DNA of 64,000 bases, taken from contig CM075656.1 in NCBI GenBank assembly GCA_037953625.1, positions 77,333,001 to 77,397,000 of the forward strand. Reading direction: 5' to 3'. The notes beneath the pieces are model-generated. The model did no database searches. It was not told the origin of the DNA and saw nothing but the letters and a program-made list of their open reading frames with translations. Both the position numbers and the translations under genes were made by a program. This document shows, in pieces, positions 1-11,819 of this stretch (position 1 is the first letter of the stretch; each line of letters begins with the position of its first letter). Source of the DNA: Crotalaria pallida (taxonomy: Eukaryota > Streptophyta > Magnoliopsida > Fabales > Fabaceae).

Positions 1-198
1 ATTACGGGAACAAAATATGGAAAATGGAACTGCTGTGGTTGGAAATCCAGAAATCGTTACGTTAGAATTATTTAGAAAAGTGGTCATAAAAGGAATCTTA
101 GGGAAAACACGACATTGGTAAATGAAACTAAATACTATTTTTATATCTATTTGATTTTCTAACATTGATTGTTTATATTATTTAATTTTTGATGGCAG

Positions 199-966
199 CC
201 AATTCCAGCTGATGTTCGTAACAACCACTTGAGATTGGGGCAAAAATACGTGGTAGTGAAAGATATTGGGGCAAGTCCAAAAAATGGTTACTAATATGGA
301 ACTTTGGAAGGAACAATTATTAATGCTTTGGTGATGGTTGGTATCAATTCGTCATGGAGAAAGATCTAAAAAAGGGAGATATAATTAAATTTATGAAGAA
401 AAATGTTAGGTTTAATTATGTTATAAGTTCATGAAGTTTGGGGTATTTTTGCTAGATACGTTTATTATTATATTTTTAATGTCTAACTCCCCGAAATTAC
501 GTCTGGGTTTGTCATGTACCCCTACTACCAATAATTATGACCGATTTTGCTGACATGTAACATCGAAATCCTAGACAGACGTAGGAGGTTGTCCATGTGG
601 TGCCGCGTGATGTCACACGAGCGAAGACGACCTCTCTCTTCATCTTTTTTTTCCTTTTTTCTTTAACTAAAAATATAAAAATATTAAGTTTTTTAGTTTT
701 TTAATTTAAAAAAAAAAATCTTTGTCCACGTTGCACCACATGCCTAACTTCCTGTATCTGACTAGAATTCTGATTTTACATGTCAACAAAATTGATCAGA
801 ATTGATATATAGTAGAGGTATGTGACATACCAAGAAGTAATTTCGGGAATCAAACATTGAAAAAAAAAAGAATATCTGACAAAAGTACCCCAAACTACAG
901 GGACTTGTAACATAATTAAATCAAAATGTAACTGGTGAATGGTTTGTCGTTATTACAAGGGTTTAG
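199..966 (+). pseudogene. B3-domain protein, C-terminal remnant split by a MITE
   Basis: The last part of a B3 DNA-binding-domain gene appears to survive here. After a splice-acceptor-like TTTTTGATGGCAG ending at 198, the frame reads PIPADVRNNHLRLGQKYVVV and reaches a stop near 289. In another frame, 324-408 reads DGWYQFVMEKDLKKGDIIKF, the W-x-x-F...L-x-x-GD-x-x-x-F signature of B3 domains. That frame is cut by the MITE at 409-922 and resumes after it at 923 with GEWFVVITRV and a TAG at 964-966. B3 proteins are plant nuclear transcription factors. The stop and frameshift within 280-325 plus the insertion make this a pseudogene. An open stretch at 2-117 followed by GTAAAT may be the preceding exon, but its phase does not fit. 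The family call rests on motif reading only. Confidence 0.55.
409..922. mobile_element. Mutator-like MITE (514 bp) inside the B3 remnant
   Basis: The two ends form an imperfect inverted repeat of about 45 bp (left end TTTAATTATGTTATAAGTTC, right end its near complement at about 878-922). The flanks AAAATGTTA (400-408) and AAAATGTAA (923-931) match at 8 of 9 positions, as expected for a 9-bp Mutator-type target duplication. There is no coding capacity. Confidence 0.6.
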
Positions 967-1844
967 ATTGCATGGTTGGATGAGAACATTTGCATTTACG
1001 AAGAAGAAACTTAAGTAGTAGTTTATTATTTTTTTATGATCTATTTAATTGTTTTTGGCTATAGAAGAAGACGTCCATTTTAGTTGCTGGTATTTAGTAT
1101 GTTAATTGTATGAAACCTAATCTAATGTTAATATTATCTTCCGTGCATATGACCGGAGGAGTATTCCACTGTGGCGTATGTGTAGTTTTTATTACCTATA
1201 ATTGCAAAGTTAGTTTCAAGCTAATGGTTGATGGTTGGAACGGAGTTCTCTACCCTTCTCTTTTTGACTAGCGTAGTCAATTCCTTTTTTCTATTTAATT
1301 GCTTTTTCATTTTTCTTATGTGCTTTTCTATACATGCTTATGTAATTTGTATTTTGTACGATGTTTTTGATAATTATTGTCATGTGGTCCAATTGTTGAC
1401 CCCTAAATCCATGTTCTTATGTTTCATCTAAGTAATATAAACTGTTCACTTCAAAATAATAATAATAATAATAAGTAATATAAACTGTTCACTTCAAAAT
1501 AATAATAATAATAATAAGTAATATAAACTGTTTATATATATTGTTCCAATTATTTGTATGCACTATTCTTCTTTTTAGTTTCGAGTATTTTCTTTTTAAA
1601 TTATTACTACGGCATAATCATGTATTGATTATTAAAGAAATTGGTATATTCATTTAATATTGTAGTGGCATGCATCTTAATATTTCCAATAGTAATTAGG
1701 ATTTACTTGACTATTATTTAAGTACTTTTCTTCTTTTAATGTAGTTTTAGATAGTATTATCACTTATAACAATTACGATTTATTCCTGTCGAAATATACA
1801 GTGTACTTTTCAATAATAATAAGTAATACAATTTGTTTTATAAC
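967..1844. other. AT-rich sequence without a recognisable gene
   Basis: No convincing exon was seen. The only structure is the short tandem repeat at 1431-1534 and a similar AATAATAATAAGTAATA motif near 1812-1828, just before the Tat element. Confidence 0.5.
1431..1534. repeat. 43-bp tandem repeat, about 2.4 copies
   Basis: Units begin with AGTAATATAAACTGTT at 1431, 1474 and 1517, and each full unit ends in an (AAT)n run. The period is exactly 43 bp between the first three starts. Confidence 0.8.
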
Positions 1845-3533
1845 TGTTTGCGAGATTTTCGTCCGACGCCTGTCGAACTGACGGTGATGTGTGGGGTGTG
1901 GGTAACGACAGGTTATGTGGTAATCTTGCGAAAGGAACTTGACCGTTTTTTTGGTATTTTTGGGTATTTGGGCTTGGTAAGCAGGAAAGTAAATGCGGGA
2001 AGAAGTAAAACCGACACCAAGAACACGATGCGGTGAAAATTAAACGGTGCAGTAAAGTAAATGACGCGGAATCAAAAGGAAAGCGAGTAAAATTTGCGAT
2101 AAGGTAAATTGCGTGTAATTAAAAGTGCATGGAAACATAAAGTTGCATTGAAATTAAATGGGTGGAAGGTTGAGGTTTTTTACAATGGCGTTTCTCCGTT
2201 TGTCTGCTCTGGTGAGACTCTAGGATTTTGGCCTAATGTGTGTCAACCTAGCAACTGACCCCGATTACATCCTAAGGACTTCCTATTTATAGGTATAGGA
2301 ATCCGAAATCTATTTACAAAGCATGTTTGCACGTTCTGCGTAACCGCAGAACCCACGATCTAGTAACTACCCACTACGCTATCCCCCACGATGTAACTGC
2401 CCACTTCGTGCTTTGGGCTTAGTGGATACTTCTGTCGAATCCCGTGGTGACGTCTTTGTTGAGACCTTTTCGACTGGCACTTCTCTTCGACTGCAACCTT
2501 TGACTCTTGTCTAAGTCTCTTTGTTGCTTAAAGCTTTGACGTTGTTGTGCTCCAGCCTCTAAGTTCTGAGATGTCAGCCGACACCAAGCTCCTTTCGACA
2601 AACGGGCCTATCGTCGAAAAAGACTTTCGACCTGCTATCGGCCTCAGACGCACTCGATTGATATCAGTGACATGTAATTCAACTAAATGCTGTTTCACTA
2701 GCATTCAATCAAAAATCATGCCCCCGACGCTTCTAGTAGAATGCTGTCAAAGGACTTGTTTCCTTTAACTCTTTAATAGGAAAGGCGGCCTTAGTCGATC
2801 CTAGCAGGACACAAACCTTGGCCTATGGGATTACAATAACCCTTCCAATGCTTATTTATCAGGCTCAATGCTTCCTCCAATTCGGAGTTCTTTGTTGTAA
2901 CCCGATGCATCAGAAATGAGTTCTATGTAATCCCACATGTTTAGCCTTTCGCTATTCAAGAGGATAAAGGTGGTATTCGAGGTGGACACTCCTTCATTTC
3001 CTTGTCCTCACCCGAACACCTTAATCCCACATGTTTAGCCTCTGGTGGACTCGTGTTTATGTGGAATACGAATCTTTTTTCCTCTTTCCAGAATTGATGA
3101 AGGCATTCCTTAAATTTTCTCATGGTAACTCGTGGATTTTCTTGATGAAAAATGAGGGTTTTATAGCCACAAGTAGCATTAAATGCCTCCATAATTACTC
3201 TTCCGTTCCCAATGCTGATATGACGTCTCTGACTCCTCTTTCTTTACGCCAGCATTCCTTCGACGTAGGCCTCTTGTTTCCACCTCTTCCTTTTGTCGAC
3301 ACACGTCCACGTCCTTCGAAGTCACTTTTAAGTCATGCCACTTAAGTACACCTCCTTCGACATCACTTATGTTGTTGACACATGCCCTTTTGTCGAAATC
3401 TACCCATTGTCGGATTGTACGTACACTTCCTTCGAAGTCACTTTTGAACAAAAACGTTCAAGTACACTTCCGTCAACGTCACTTATACATTCGACATTCT
3501 CGCCTTTTTGTCGATTTCGGTTTTCCGTTAACA
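1845..3533 (-). repeat. 3' LTR of the Tat element
   Basis: It matches 14184-15872 over its full length with scattered, mostly transition, differences and small compensating indels (for example near 2030 and 2215). It is downstream of pol in the minus orientation. Confidence 0.93.
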
Positions 3534-3547
3534 GAGGCCCCCCAAGT
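3534..3547 (-). other. Polypurine tract of the Tat element
   Basis: Minus-strand ACTTGGGGGGCCTC ends exactly at the 3' LTR boundary, the expected primer position for plus-strand DNA synthesis. Two pyrimidines interrupt it. Confidence 0.6.
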
Positions 3548-3701
3548 TTTGGTATGCGACGCGTCTTTTTGGAGGATGCCAAAATTTGTATCTTTTCGAA
3601 CTGTCCTTTCAGCATTAGGATTCTGAAACGGCAAGTTTATCCTTTTGAACTGACGTTTCCTATTGGACCATTGCATTGGTCTAACGCGTCTTTTCACTTC
3701 T

Positions 3702-3709
3702 TATTTAAA
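3702..3709 (+). promoter_or_regulatory. Possible TATA box of the antisense gene
   Basis: TATTTAAA lies about 100 bp before the first ATG of the antisense gene (3811), outside the LTR. This is the nearest TATA-like core upstream of the gene. Motif only. Confidence 0.35.
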
Positions 3710-3810
3710 CTTGATCGCTTATCATTATCCCCATTTTATCTTTTCTTGCTTGCCACTGCATCCTTTAACTCGAAACCCCTTTTATTCTTTCCAAAAACCC
3801 TAGTTTTAAC

Positions 3811-6800
3811 ATGGCGATCCAAGGAGTTTTTGATCCCGAAATTGATTTGGAAGTCCCATATCACGAACGTAGTCTGATCATTCCTGCGACTTCTTTCATT
3901 CCTACCAATGCTGAACCTGTTAACCCTTCTCCTGCTTTCTTGGGTCCCTTGATGACTACATCGGAGGCTCGTGACCCTGTCATGAGTGCCAACTTTCCGA
4001 TCTCCAATCCTGATGAGATTCGTCCCGTGGTCACTCTTAACCCCGTTTACACTTGCCACTTCGACAAAGAGCATTCTCGTAGGGTTCTACGGAATGTGAA
4101 ACCATTCACCAAGTTTAACGAGTGGTTCGATAGGCTTCGGCCTCACAAGAGACACTCATGGAAGAGGGCCGGTTTCGAAGACCTTCTCATTTTGACAACC
4201 TGCAGTCTTCACTACGACGATGGACTCTTCGGCGCTGCATGTTACTTCCGGTGTCGCCGAACTAATTATTTCCATTTCCGATACGGTATGATGACTCCCA
4301 CCCTTTTCGATGTTGTTGCTTTAACTAGCCTTCGTCCCGACGGAGAACTTTTGACTGTAGAAAGCAAACCCAATGATGTTGTACACATTAGCGACGGGTC
4401 TTTTGCCTTCAGCAACTATGTCGAAGCACGCCTGGATGCTTATAGAGGTAGCCCAACAGTTAGTAACGAGGAGCATGTCGAATTTCTAATAGTGTGACTT
4501 AGTGCTTTCGTCTTTTGCACCAAATCTCGACAAGTTAATAAATCTTTGGTGCCCTTAGCCACGATTCTGCATGAAGAAAGAAAAGTGGCTCTAAGCCAAC
4601 TTCTTCTGGCGAAGCTGTATTCGACAATAAGCCATGTATCTGACACCATTAGACTCCACAAGCAACAAGTGACTAATGTCGGAGGTCCTACTTGGCTTTT
4701 GCACTTGTGGCTGAATGCCATTCTGAAACGTCACATGATGTCCACCCATAATAGCGTTTGCCCTTTCCGTTTCAACTATGGTTGTTTGGCGGCGAACTAT
4801 GACGTTCCCGTGCTGTCGTCTCGCACCAACACTTTTCTCCATTTCATGAAGATTTTCGCCAACATCTCCATGTCATCTGAGGACATTGAGTTTGCTCCTT
4901 TTGCGGAAAGAGTTGTTGGACCTGAATGGTTCTGTCTTCCTTTTCCTGGTACCAATGCTGAGGAGAGGCAGTTAAATGATGTCCTTTGGGGACACTACTT
5001 GAGCCAACGGGTTCTTTTTGGTGGTCTGCCTGATTCTACCGCTTATGAAGAAAAGGAAGTGTTTTTGCATTACCCCAATTGTGTGTCGAGGCAATTTGGC
5101 CTTTGTCAAGGATTGCCTGCCCCCATGCTTGCATCGGTGTCACAAGAATTTCACCATGGCCATTTGATGGACTATAAATCCTCTTGGAAGTCGGTGCTGA
5201 ATCGGTTCATGTCGAAGAACCTTGCGTCTCTTAGCCGTTTCAATCTTATCGGCTTCACCCCTTGTTTCTTGGTTAGTCCAAATTTCGTGCGTTGGTGGGA
5301 ATCGTACTTTAACACATATCACGTGGACTATGATACCATTGTTGACAGAATGAGTGCAAGGACTCCATCAGATGTGGCAGCCGACAAAACTGGTAAGGAT
5401 ACTTAACTCTTTCTTTTTAAACTTCTTTTCCTTTCGGCTTCCTTACTTGTCGTTCTCCTTGTAGTGGCCAAGCCGAACCTCATTGATTATTCCGCGGCAA
5501 TCAAAGCCCACGCGTCGAAAAAGAAAGGTGGCGACCCTTCATCACCCAAGAAACACAAGAAACGGCGCCACTCCCATGCCATCGATGATTTTGTCGAATC
5601 CAAGAGACAACACTTGGGACGAACTGAACAACCGTTGGACAGGCCTCATGTTGATCCTGAAAGGACTGATAGTTCTTTGGTTCGTCCTCTTTCAAAGAAG
5701 CTTCAAGTGTCTACTGCTTCATCGGCTCCTCCTATCCGTCCTTCTTCGAATCCTTCATCCAAAGCTCAATCGCAGCCACGTCCAAAGGCCAAAGGAATCG
5801 TCATCAGAGAGTCGTCTCCCCATGTTACTACTCAAAGAATCCATGGTGATGCGGCCGATCTTTTTGTTGATGTTTCCCGTCATGATCCCCATGCTGGTGA
5901 ATTTCTTCCGACTCTAACACTTAATCCATTTGTTTAAGAAGATATGGTCGAAGATACCAGCACCCAACTGCAAAGGCGTCCTGTACGTCGACAAGTGATT
6001 CTTGATGACTTGTCTTCTGATGAGCCTCAAGTTGATGTTGCTTTTGATCAGACTGACAGGTTGCATTCCATTGAGGCTTCCATGCAACAGTGTCTTGATG
6101 ACACTTCTTCTTCGGTTGCAGTTGAGGTTGTCGTTCAAGGCTCTAATCAAGGTGTTGTCGACACTGAGCCTCTTGACATTGACACTCATGTTGTAGACTC
6201 CCCTGTTGCTGTCGTGGGACCTGAGACCGCTACTGCATGTGGCCCTTCATTTGAGGTACTTGCGAATTTACTCATTCACCCTTTATGCAGCATTAAAAGA
6301 TCTTTACCAACCTCCTTTCTGTTTTTTTTCTTAGATCCCTAATAACTCGGTCCAACTTGAGGATTTTGACGGCAGCTTGTCAATTTCTCGTGCATCCATT
6401 TCCGCCGCTATTCCGTCTATTGAGATCCCTTCCTGTGTGCCTCCATCTACCACCATGGCTCCTTCGATTCAGACTTCCTCTTCTACTGCCTTCGTTGCTC
6501 TTCGAGAATTAATGGCCAAAGCACGATCTATTGAAGCAGCCATGAATTCTCCCTTAAGAGATGCCGAACCGGTCGCAAATCAGTTGATGGTGACATTAAA
6601 GAATATTTGTTGTCGGCCCTTTGATCAATTATTGGCCGATCCTTCTACTCTTGAACTCTTGTCTTCTACCATCACATCACTTTTGCAGCATCCTGTTTCA
6701 GAAGACATCGAATCCAAATTGACTGGTTTGCAGCGATTTGTGAATAATTGGACCGCTGAGAGTCCGAAAATTCTGAAAGACATCAAAATTTATGAAGATG

Positions 6801-7156
6801 TCAAAGCAAATCAAGGCAAAATGGAGCTCGAATTTATGGATTCGGAAAAAGAGGATGCAACCTGTTCTTCCAAGGCCGATGACACACTTCGGCGGTTAGA
6901 AGAGAATGGAGCCAAGATTCGGGAATTGAAGGATGAGTTGGCCCGTCGGGAGAAAGATCAATTGAACATGACCCAGTATATGGAATCCATCAAAGCCACT
7001 CGGCAAGAATTGGCTACTAAGTTTGCTGCTTTGGTGACTCCATATCAGCAAATTACGGATGTCTTAGGTACTCACTTGCAAGAATACAGGGCTGGACTCC
7101 GGCGTCGAGATGCTTTCGCCAGAGAATGTCGTTCCTTTGGCAACCTTTTCGGATGA
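3811..7156 (+). pseudogene. Antisense three-exon gene with plant mobile domain in the Tat element
   Basis: A long gene runs opposite to gag-pol. Exons 3811-5392, 5465-6255 and 6335-7156 join in phase across two short introns with GT-AG borders (GTAAGG...TTGTAG, GTACTT...CTTAG), giving about 1064 codons. Residues about 90-520 resemble the plant mobile domain (aminotransferase-like PMD family): motifs FNEWFDRLRP, FRYGMMTPTLFDVVALTSLR, and GGPTWLLHLWLNAIL. The middle is basic and Ser/Pro-rich. The last 150 residues are charged and heptad-like, probably coiled coil. In-frame stops at 4495-4497 (TGA) and 5935-5937 (TAA) break this copy. Extra antisense ORFs with this domain are known from plant Ty3/gypsy elements; their role is unknown. 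It ends 64 bp from the convergent pol stop. Confidence 0.75.
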
Positions 7157-7220
7157 ATTTTGTTTTTCTTTTGTTGTATTTGCTTCTTGTATTTTTCTTC
7201 TGTCGTATGGATTTTGCAAT

Positions 7221-8012
7221 TTAATGCATTTTTATTTCCGTCATTGTCGGCTTGTACTTTTTCAAATACTTACCGTTAATTGCCTTAATCTTTTTTCCCG
7301 TTTCGACTTCGACTAATTCGTATGCGTTGCCTGAATGAGCCTTTAATACTTTAAATGGTCCTTCCCATTTTGGTGACCACTTGCCGTATTCATTTGAACG
7401 CTTGTCGATGGGTAAGATTACTTTCCATACTAATTCATCCGGTAAGAATGACTTAAACTTAACCTTGGCGTCGTAATATCTAGCAAACTTTTCCTTTTGT
7501 CACATGATATTCTCTAACGCCAATAGTCTTTCGTCATGCACCTCATTTAATTCGTCAAACATGGAATTCCAATAGTCATTCGTAGGCATTTCATGTTGCC
7601 TTTGAAATCGTATCGATTCCAAGTTGATTTCGACTAGTAACATGGCCTCGTGTTCGTATGTTAACATATAAGGAGTCGTACCCGTTGCTTCGTTTGGAGA
7701 ATTTCGGAAAGCACATAACGCCGGTGTCAATGCTTCATGCCAATGTGGTTTATTTTTAATTTGTTTCTTGATGACGTTAATAATCCACTTGTTGGCTGCT
7801 TCCGCTTGTCCATTGGCTTGTGCGTAGTAAGGTGTCGAAGTTAGTAACTTGATTCTTCTTGATGCCAAATATCCTTTCAATTTGCTTCCCAAGAAAATAG
7901 ATGCTTGATCTGTAGTTATGGTCTCGGGAATTCCAAATCGACAAACGATATGGTCTTCAATAAAATCAATCACTTGCTCTTGTTCAACCTTTACCAAAGG
8001 TATTGCTTCCAC
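7221..8012 (-). pseudogene. Tat integrase, catalytic core end and C-terminal part
   Basis: This is the downstream half of integrase, which inserts the element cDNA into host DNA. The second catalytic Asp lies in ETITTDQASIFLG and the Glu in ANGQAEAANKW. Characteristic TPYYAQANGQ and GTTPYMLTY motifs follow. The frame stops at 7500-7502 (TGA), but the same frame stays open to 7221-7223 with integrase-tail composition (YDAKVKFKSFLPDELVWKV). The TGA is therefore a premature stop. The frame differs from the upstream part (7991-9289), so a frameshift lies near 7990-8012. Confidence 0.85.
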
Positions 8013-9289
8013 CCATTTGGTAAATAATCAACACCCACCAATATCCTTGAATGGCCTTTCGAAGAATGAGGGACAATCTCTCCAATAACGTCTAATGCCC
8101 ATCCTCTAAAAGGCCATGGCTTGATGATCGAATGCAATTCTCCCGCCGGAACATTCTGAACGTAGCCATGTTTTTGGCATTCTTCACACGACTTTGCAAA
8201 ATTCATGCAATCTGATATTGGTGTAGGCCAAAAAACCCTTTGTCTTCGGAGTATCCGCTTCATCTTTTCTCCTGCCTGTTGTGCTCCACATATCCCTTCA
8301 TGAACTTCCGCCAAAGCTATGAAAGCATCTTCCTTGTCAAGGCATACCTCCAAATTCCCGTCGACTGACTTGTGATACAGATCACCTCCTAGTAGCGTGA
8401 ACTTGGTGGCTTTCAGCTTTAGCTTTCGTTCAACATTGGGGGATGGATTCGCCAAGTAGTCAGCTATGGGTTTCCTCCAATCATCATCGGATGCTAACGC
8501 GTTTATCATTACTTCTCTCTCGTGAGGGAGGTATAACAATTCTTCGATCCGTGTTGCCTTATCCAAAGTTTTCTTAGATATACGGTATCTGGATGCGACT
8601 TGGGCCAAATGGTTGACCTTTTGATTGTGACACCTATATATATGCTCGACCGAAACATCATCAAATTGGCACATCATTTTTCGTGCCATATTGCGATATT
8701 TAGCCAACTTTGGACTTAGGCATTTATATTCGTCAACCAATTGTCTAATGATTAACTGAGAATCTCCTTTTATGGCCACGTTTTTGGCCTTTAAGAAAAT
8801 TAATATTTCAAGGCCAATTAAGATAGCCTCGTATTCAGCCTCATTATTTGAACATTGGTATTTAAGGTTGAACATGAATTCGGTGGGAATTCCCACAGGG
8901 GATATGAGTAATACTCCAACTCCTGCCCCTCTTTTGTGCGATGATCCATCAAAATACATCGTCCAAGGCCTTAAACCGACAAAATTAATGGACAAAGCCA
9001 TGTCTACACATGGGTGATCTGCCAGAAAATCGGCTACTACTTGGCCTTTGACGGCTTTCAATGGTACATATTGAAGTGAAAATTCAGTTAACGCTGATGT
9101 CCACTTGCCGATCCTACCATGTATAATTGGTTTGGATAGCATGTATTTAATAACGTCAGATTTCGACAAAACCAAAACATGAAAACTTTTCATATAATGT
9201 TTAAGTTTTGTACAAGAAAAGTAGAGCGCTAAGCATAATTTTTCTATTGCACTATACCGTGTTTCGGCATCATTCAACACTCTACTCAA
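7991..9289 (-). pseudogene. Tat RNase H, second (archaeal-type) RNase H, and integrase N-terminus
   Basis: The first about 80 residues complete the Ty3-type RNase H (AETRYSAIEKLCLALYF, VVADFLADHP). Residues about 105-230 form a second RNase H (WTMYFDGSSHKRGAGVGVLL, SNNEAEYEAILIGL, GDSQLIIRQ), the archaeal-type domain that marks Tat elements. An integrase zinc domain follows, but the second His is missing: EVHEGICGAQQAG has Gln where His is usual, before CMNFAKSCEECQKHG. The first catalytic Asp is in WALDVIGEI. It is in frame with the RT segment upstream and separated by one stop (9326-9328), and it leaves frame near 8000. Confidence 0.85.
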
Positions 9290-9325
9290 ATAAAATACAG
9301 CTCTTTCTACACCATTTTCATTTTC

Positions 9326-10642
9326 TTATGCTAACATACTCCCTATAGTGTAATCAGAGGCTGATATATACAATTTTAAAGGAAAACCTGGTTGAGGCGG
9401 CAACATCACAGGTGGTGTCGACAGATACAGCTTCAAGTCGTCAAACGCCGCTTGTTGTTCAGGTCCCCATTTAAAATCCTCTTCTCGTTTTAGCTTCACG
9501 AGAGGCGCAAAGGCTCTGGTTCTTCCCGACAGGTTTGATATGAATCTCCTTAAATAATTTACCTTGCCAAGAAATGATTGAACCTCTTTCTTATTGGTTG
9601 GAGGAGATGCCTCTATGACAGCCTTGGCTTTGTTCTTGTCAACTTCAATGCCGTTTCTGTGGACAAGGAATCCCAAAAACTGGCCAGCAGTGACTCCAAA
9701 GGTGCATTTGGTCGGATTCATCTTCAGATTATGCTTCCTCATTCGGATGAACGCCTTTTCCAGGCTTTCCAAATGCTCCTCTTGAGTATTCGACTTGATC
9801 ACTACGTCGTCAATGTACACCTCCAAGAACTTGCCAATCATGTCATGAAAAATCAGGTTCATTGCTCTTTGGTATGTCGCACCTGCATTCTTGAGTCCGA
9901 ACGGCATCATTACCCATTCGAAAGTTCCTATCGCACCTGGACATCTGAACGCAGTCTTCGACACGTCGCCTTCAGCAATGAAAATTTGATTGTAACCAGA
10001 AAACGCATCTAGCAAGCTCATTACCTTATGACAAGACGCTGAATCTACCAGCATATCAGCTATCGGCATCGGATATTCGTCTTTTGGCGTGGCACTATTT
10101 AGATCCCTGAAATCGACACATAATCGCATTTTCCCATTCTTCTTCACAACGGGAACTATATTTGCCATCCATTCGACGTATCTCGCCGTTCTGATGAATT
10201 TTGCTTTCAACAATCTTTCGATCTCATCTTTGATTTTAAGGACTACATCAGGTGCGAACCGTCGAACTGCTTGTTTGACTGGTTTGTGATCAAGCCGTAA
10301 AGTCAGCCTATGTTCGACTAGCTCTCTGTCGAGTCCCGGCATGTCTTCGTATTCCCAAGCAAAGCAGTCTTGATTCCTTTTGATGAGATCAATGAGCTTC
10401 TATCGGAATTCCTCCTTTAACAACGAACTTACGTAAATTGGTTTCGGCTTTTCAACCGTTCCCAAGTTTACCTCATCTTTGGGATCTTCACTGATGAAGC
10501 GAGATTCTTCATCTGTCCACCCTCTTTCGAATCCCAAAGGGCTATCATCTACGATACAATCCTGGAATGCACCTGTCTGAATAGTGCATTGCATTCTGTC
10601 GGCCACGTAGGCCGACGGTCTCTCTAGCTGTCGATCAACCAT
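9326..10642 (-). pseudogene. Tat reverse transcriptase
   Basis: The RT domain of pol is encoded here. Motifs in order are GKMRLCVDFRDLNSATPKDE, the FEWVMMPFGLKNAGATYQRA block and the catalytic YIDDVVIKS, then KCTFGVTAGQFLGFLV and the connection region SFLGKVNYLRRFI. The segment begins at ATG 10640-10642, overlapping the end of the protease ORF by a few bases in another frame. One in-frame TAG at 10400-10402 interrupts its N-terminal part, and TAA at 9326-9328 separates it from RNase H in the same frame. This copy cannot make an intact pol without suppression. Confidence 0.88.
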
Positions 10643-11819
10643 TAGTGCTGGTTGAAGGCCGCTGCTTCACGGCCTTGTCCATCTCGACAATTGAAACCCC
10701 ATAGTTTTCCATTAGGCACCTGTCCACTACGGGTTTTTGAAAGTTTTCAGCATCAAGTCGGATCGGCTTGATGCTTGGATTGTAGACTTTGAAATCTACG
10801 TGCATCTGTTGCATATAACACGGACTGTCGTCTGCAGGAATCACCTCCACCTTATTCTCATGATTCCACAAAACTAATTTTTGATGGGCCGTTGACGGAA
10901 CGGCCCCCACAGCATGAATCCAATCCCTGCCTAACAACAAGTTGTAGCTAGCCTTAGATGGGACCACCACAAATAAAGTATCTCTTGCGACCGAGCCCAC
11001 CTCGACTTTCAGCATCGTCACCCCATGTGACTGAGCGATCTTCCCAGTAAAACCAACCACGACCACATTCGTCGGAATTAGGTCCGACTCTGCTTTTCCC
11101 ATTCTCTTGAACACGTTCCAAGGCAAAACATTAACGGCAGCCCCTCCGTCTACCAAGACTCGATTTAGTGGCTTCCCGTCTACAATGGCCTTAATATGTA
11201 AAGGCCTCAAGTGTTCTCTTTTGCTTTCTTCCAGTGGCTCAAACTGAGCAATGTGTCTGATGTCTACTTCTAAATGAAGACGATCCAAAAGGAAAAGGCA
11301 TTCAGGAAGTCCCGGCACTTCGTCACTTAGATATGAATCGTTGGAAGCATCACTGTCGTTCTCTTCTTCATGCGCATGGTCTCCTGGCATGTCGAAAGGC
11401 AAACCGATGTTGTTGATTGAGAGGCTGTCAATCTTCTTACTCTGAGCATCTACCATGTCTTGATCGTTGACAATGATGTCCAAACTATCTTCTGAGTCCC
11501 CTTCGTACGACTCGCTCATCTGATTCGACCCTTCAGACTTCTTCACCCATTTCTGCTTTTGTTTGACACTTTGTCGGCCTCTAGCCGTTTTTGGCCTCAT
11601 GCTTGCAACAAGGCATCCCTGATCATTCGTGGGTAACTCGTCAATATTGACTCCTTCGGCTTCTGCTTTCCGTATCCTCTGGAGCCTCCTCTTCTGAGTG
11701 CGTGTCAACCCTTCATAGATCGACCCAGATGTCGATCCTGATTGTTGCCTTTTTTGCATGCATCGATCATGTGCAGCTGGCCTTGAGGGGCGTCCTCCAT
11801 ATATTCTTCGACTGGACAA
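10635..11819 (-). pseudogene. Tat aspartic protease region
   Basis: The 394-residue ORF carries a retroviral-type aspartic protease core around residue 220: NRVLVDGGAAVNVLPWNVF, with DGG in place of the usual DSG or DTG, then SYNLLLGRDWIHAVGAVPS. The N-terminal half is basic and acidic by turns and probably links gag to protease. It overlaps the start of the RT segment by 8 bp in a different frame. The stretch 11820-11965 between it and gag is open in mixed frames, so at least one frameshift separates them. The ORF itself is intact; the marking as pseudogene reflects the broken polyprotein. Confidence 0.75.

Noticed and set aside
2419..3877. Several ORFs of 60-180 codons in the left LTR, repeated at 14491-15967
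   Set aside because: They are the same LTR sequence read in several frames, have no recognisable domain and vary with LTR mutations.
5483..5917. A second plus-strand ORF overlapping exon 2 of the antisense gene
   Set aside because: It is out of frame with the spliced gene and has the low-complexity look of a frame shadow.
9578..10012. A 144-codon plus-strand ORF
   Set aside because: It is the shadow of the reverse transcriptase coding strand; the conserved RT motifs are on the minus strand.
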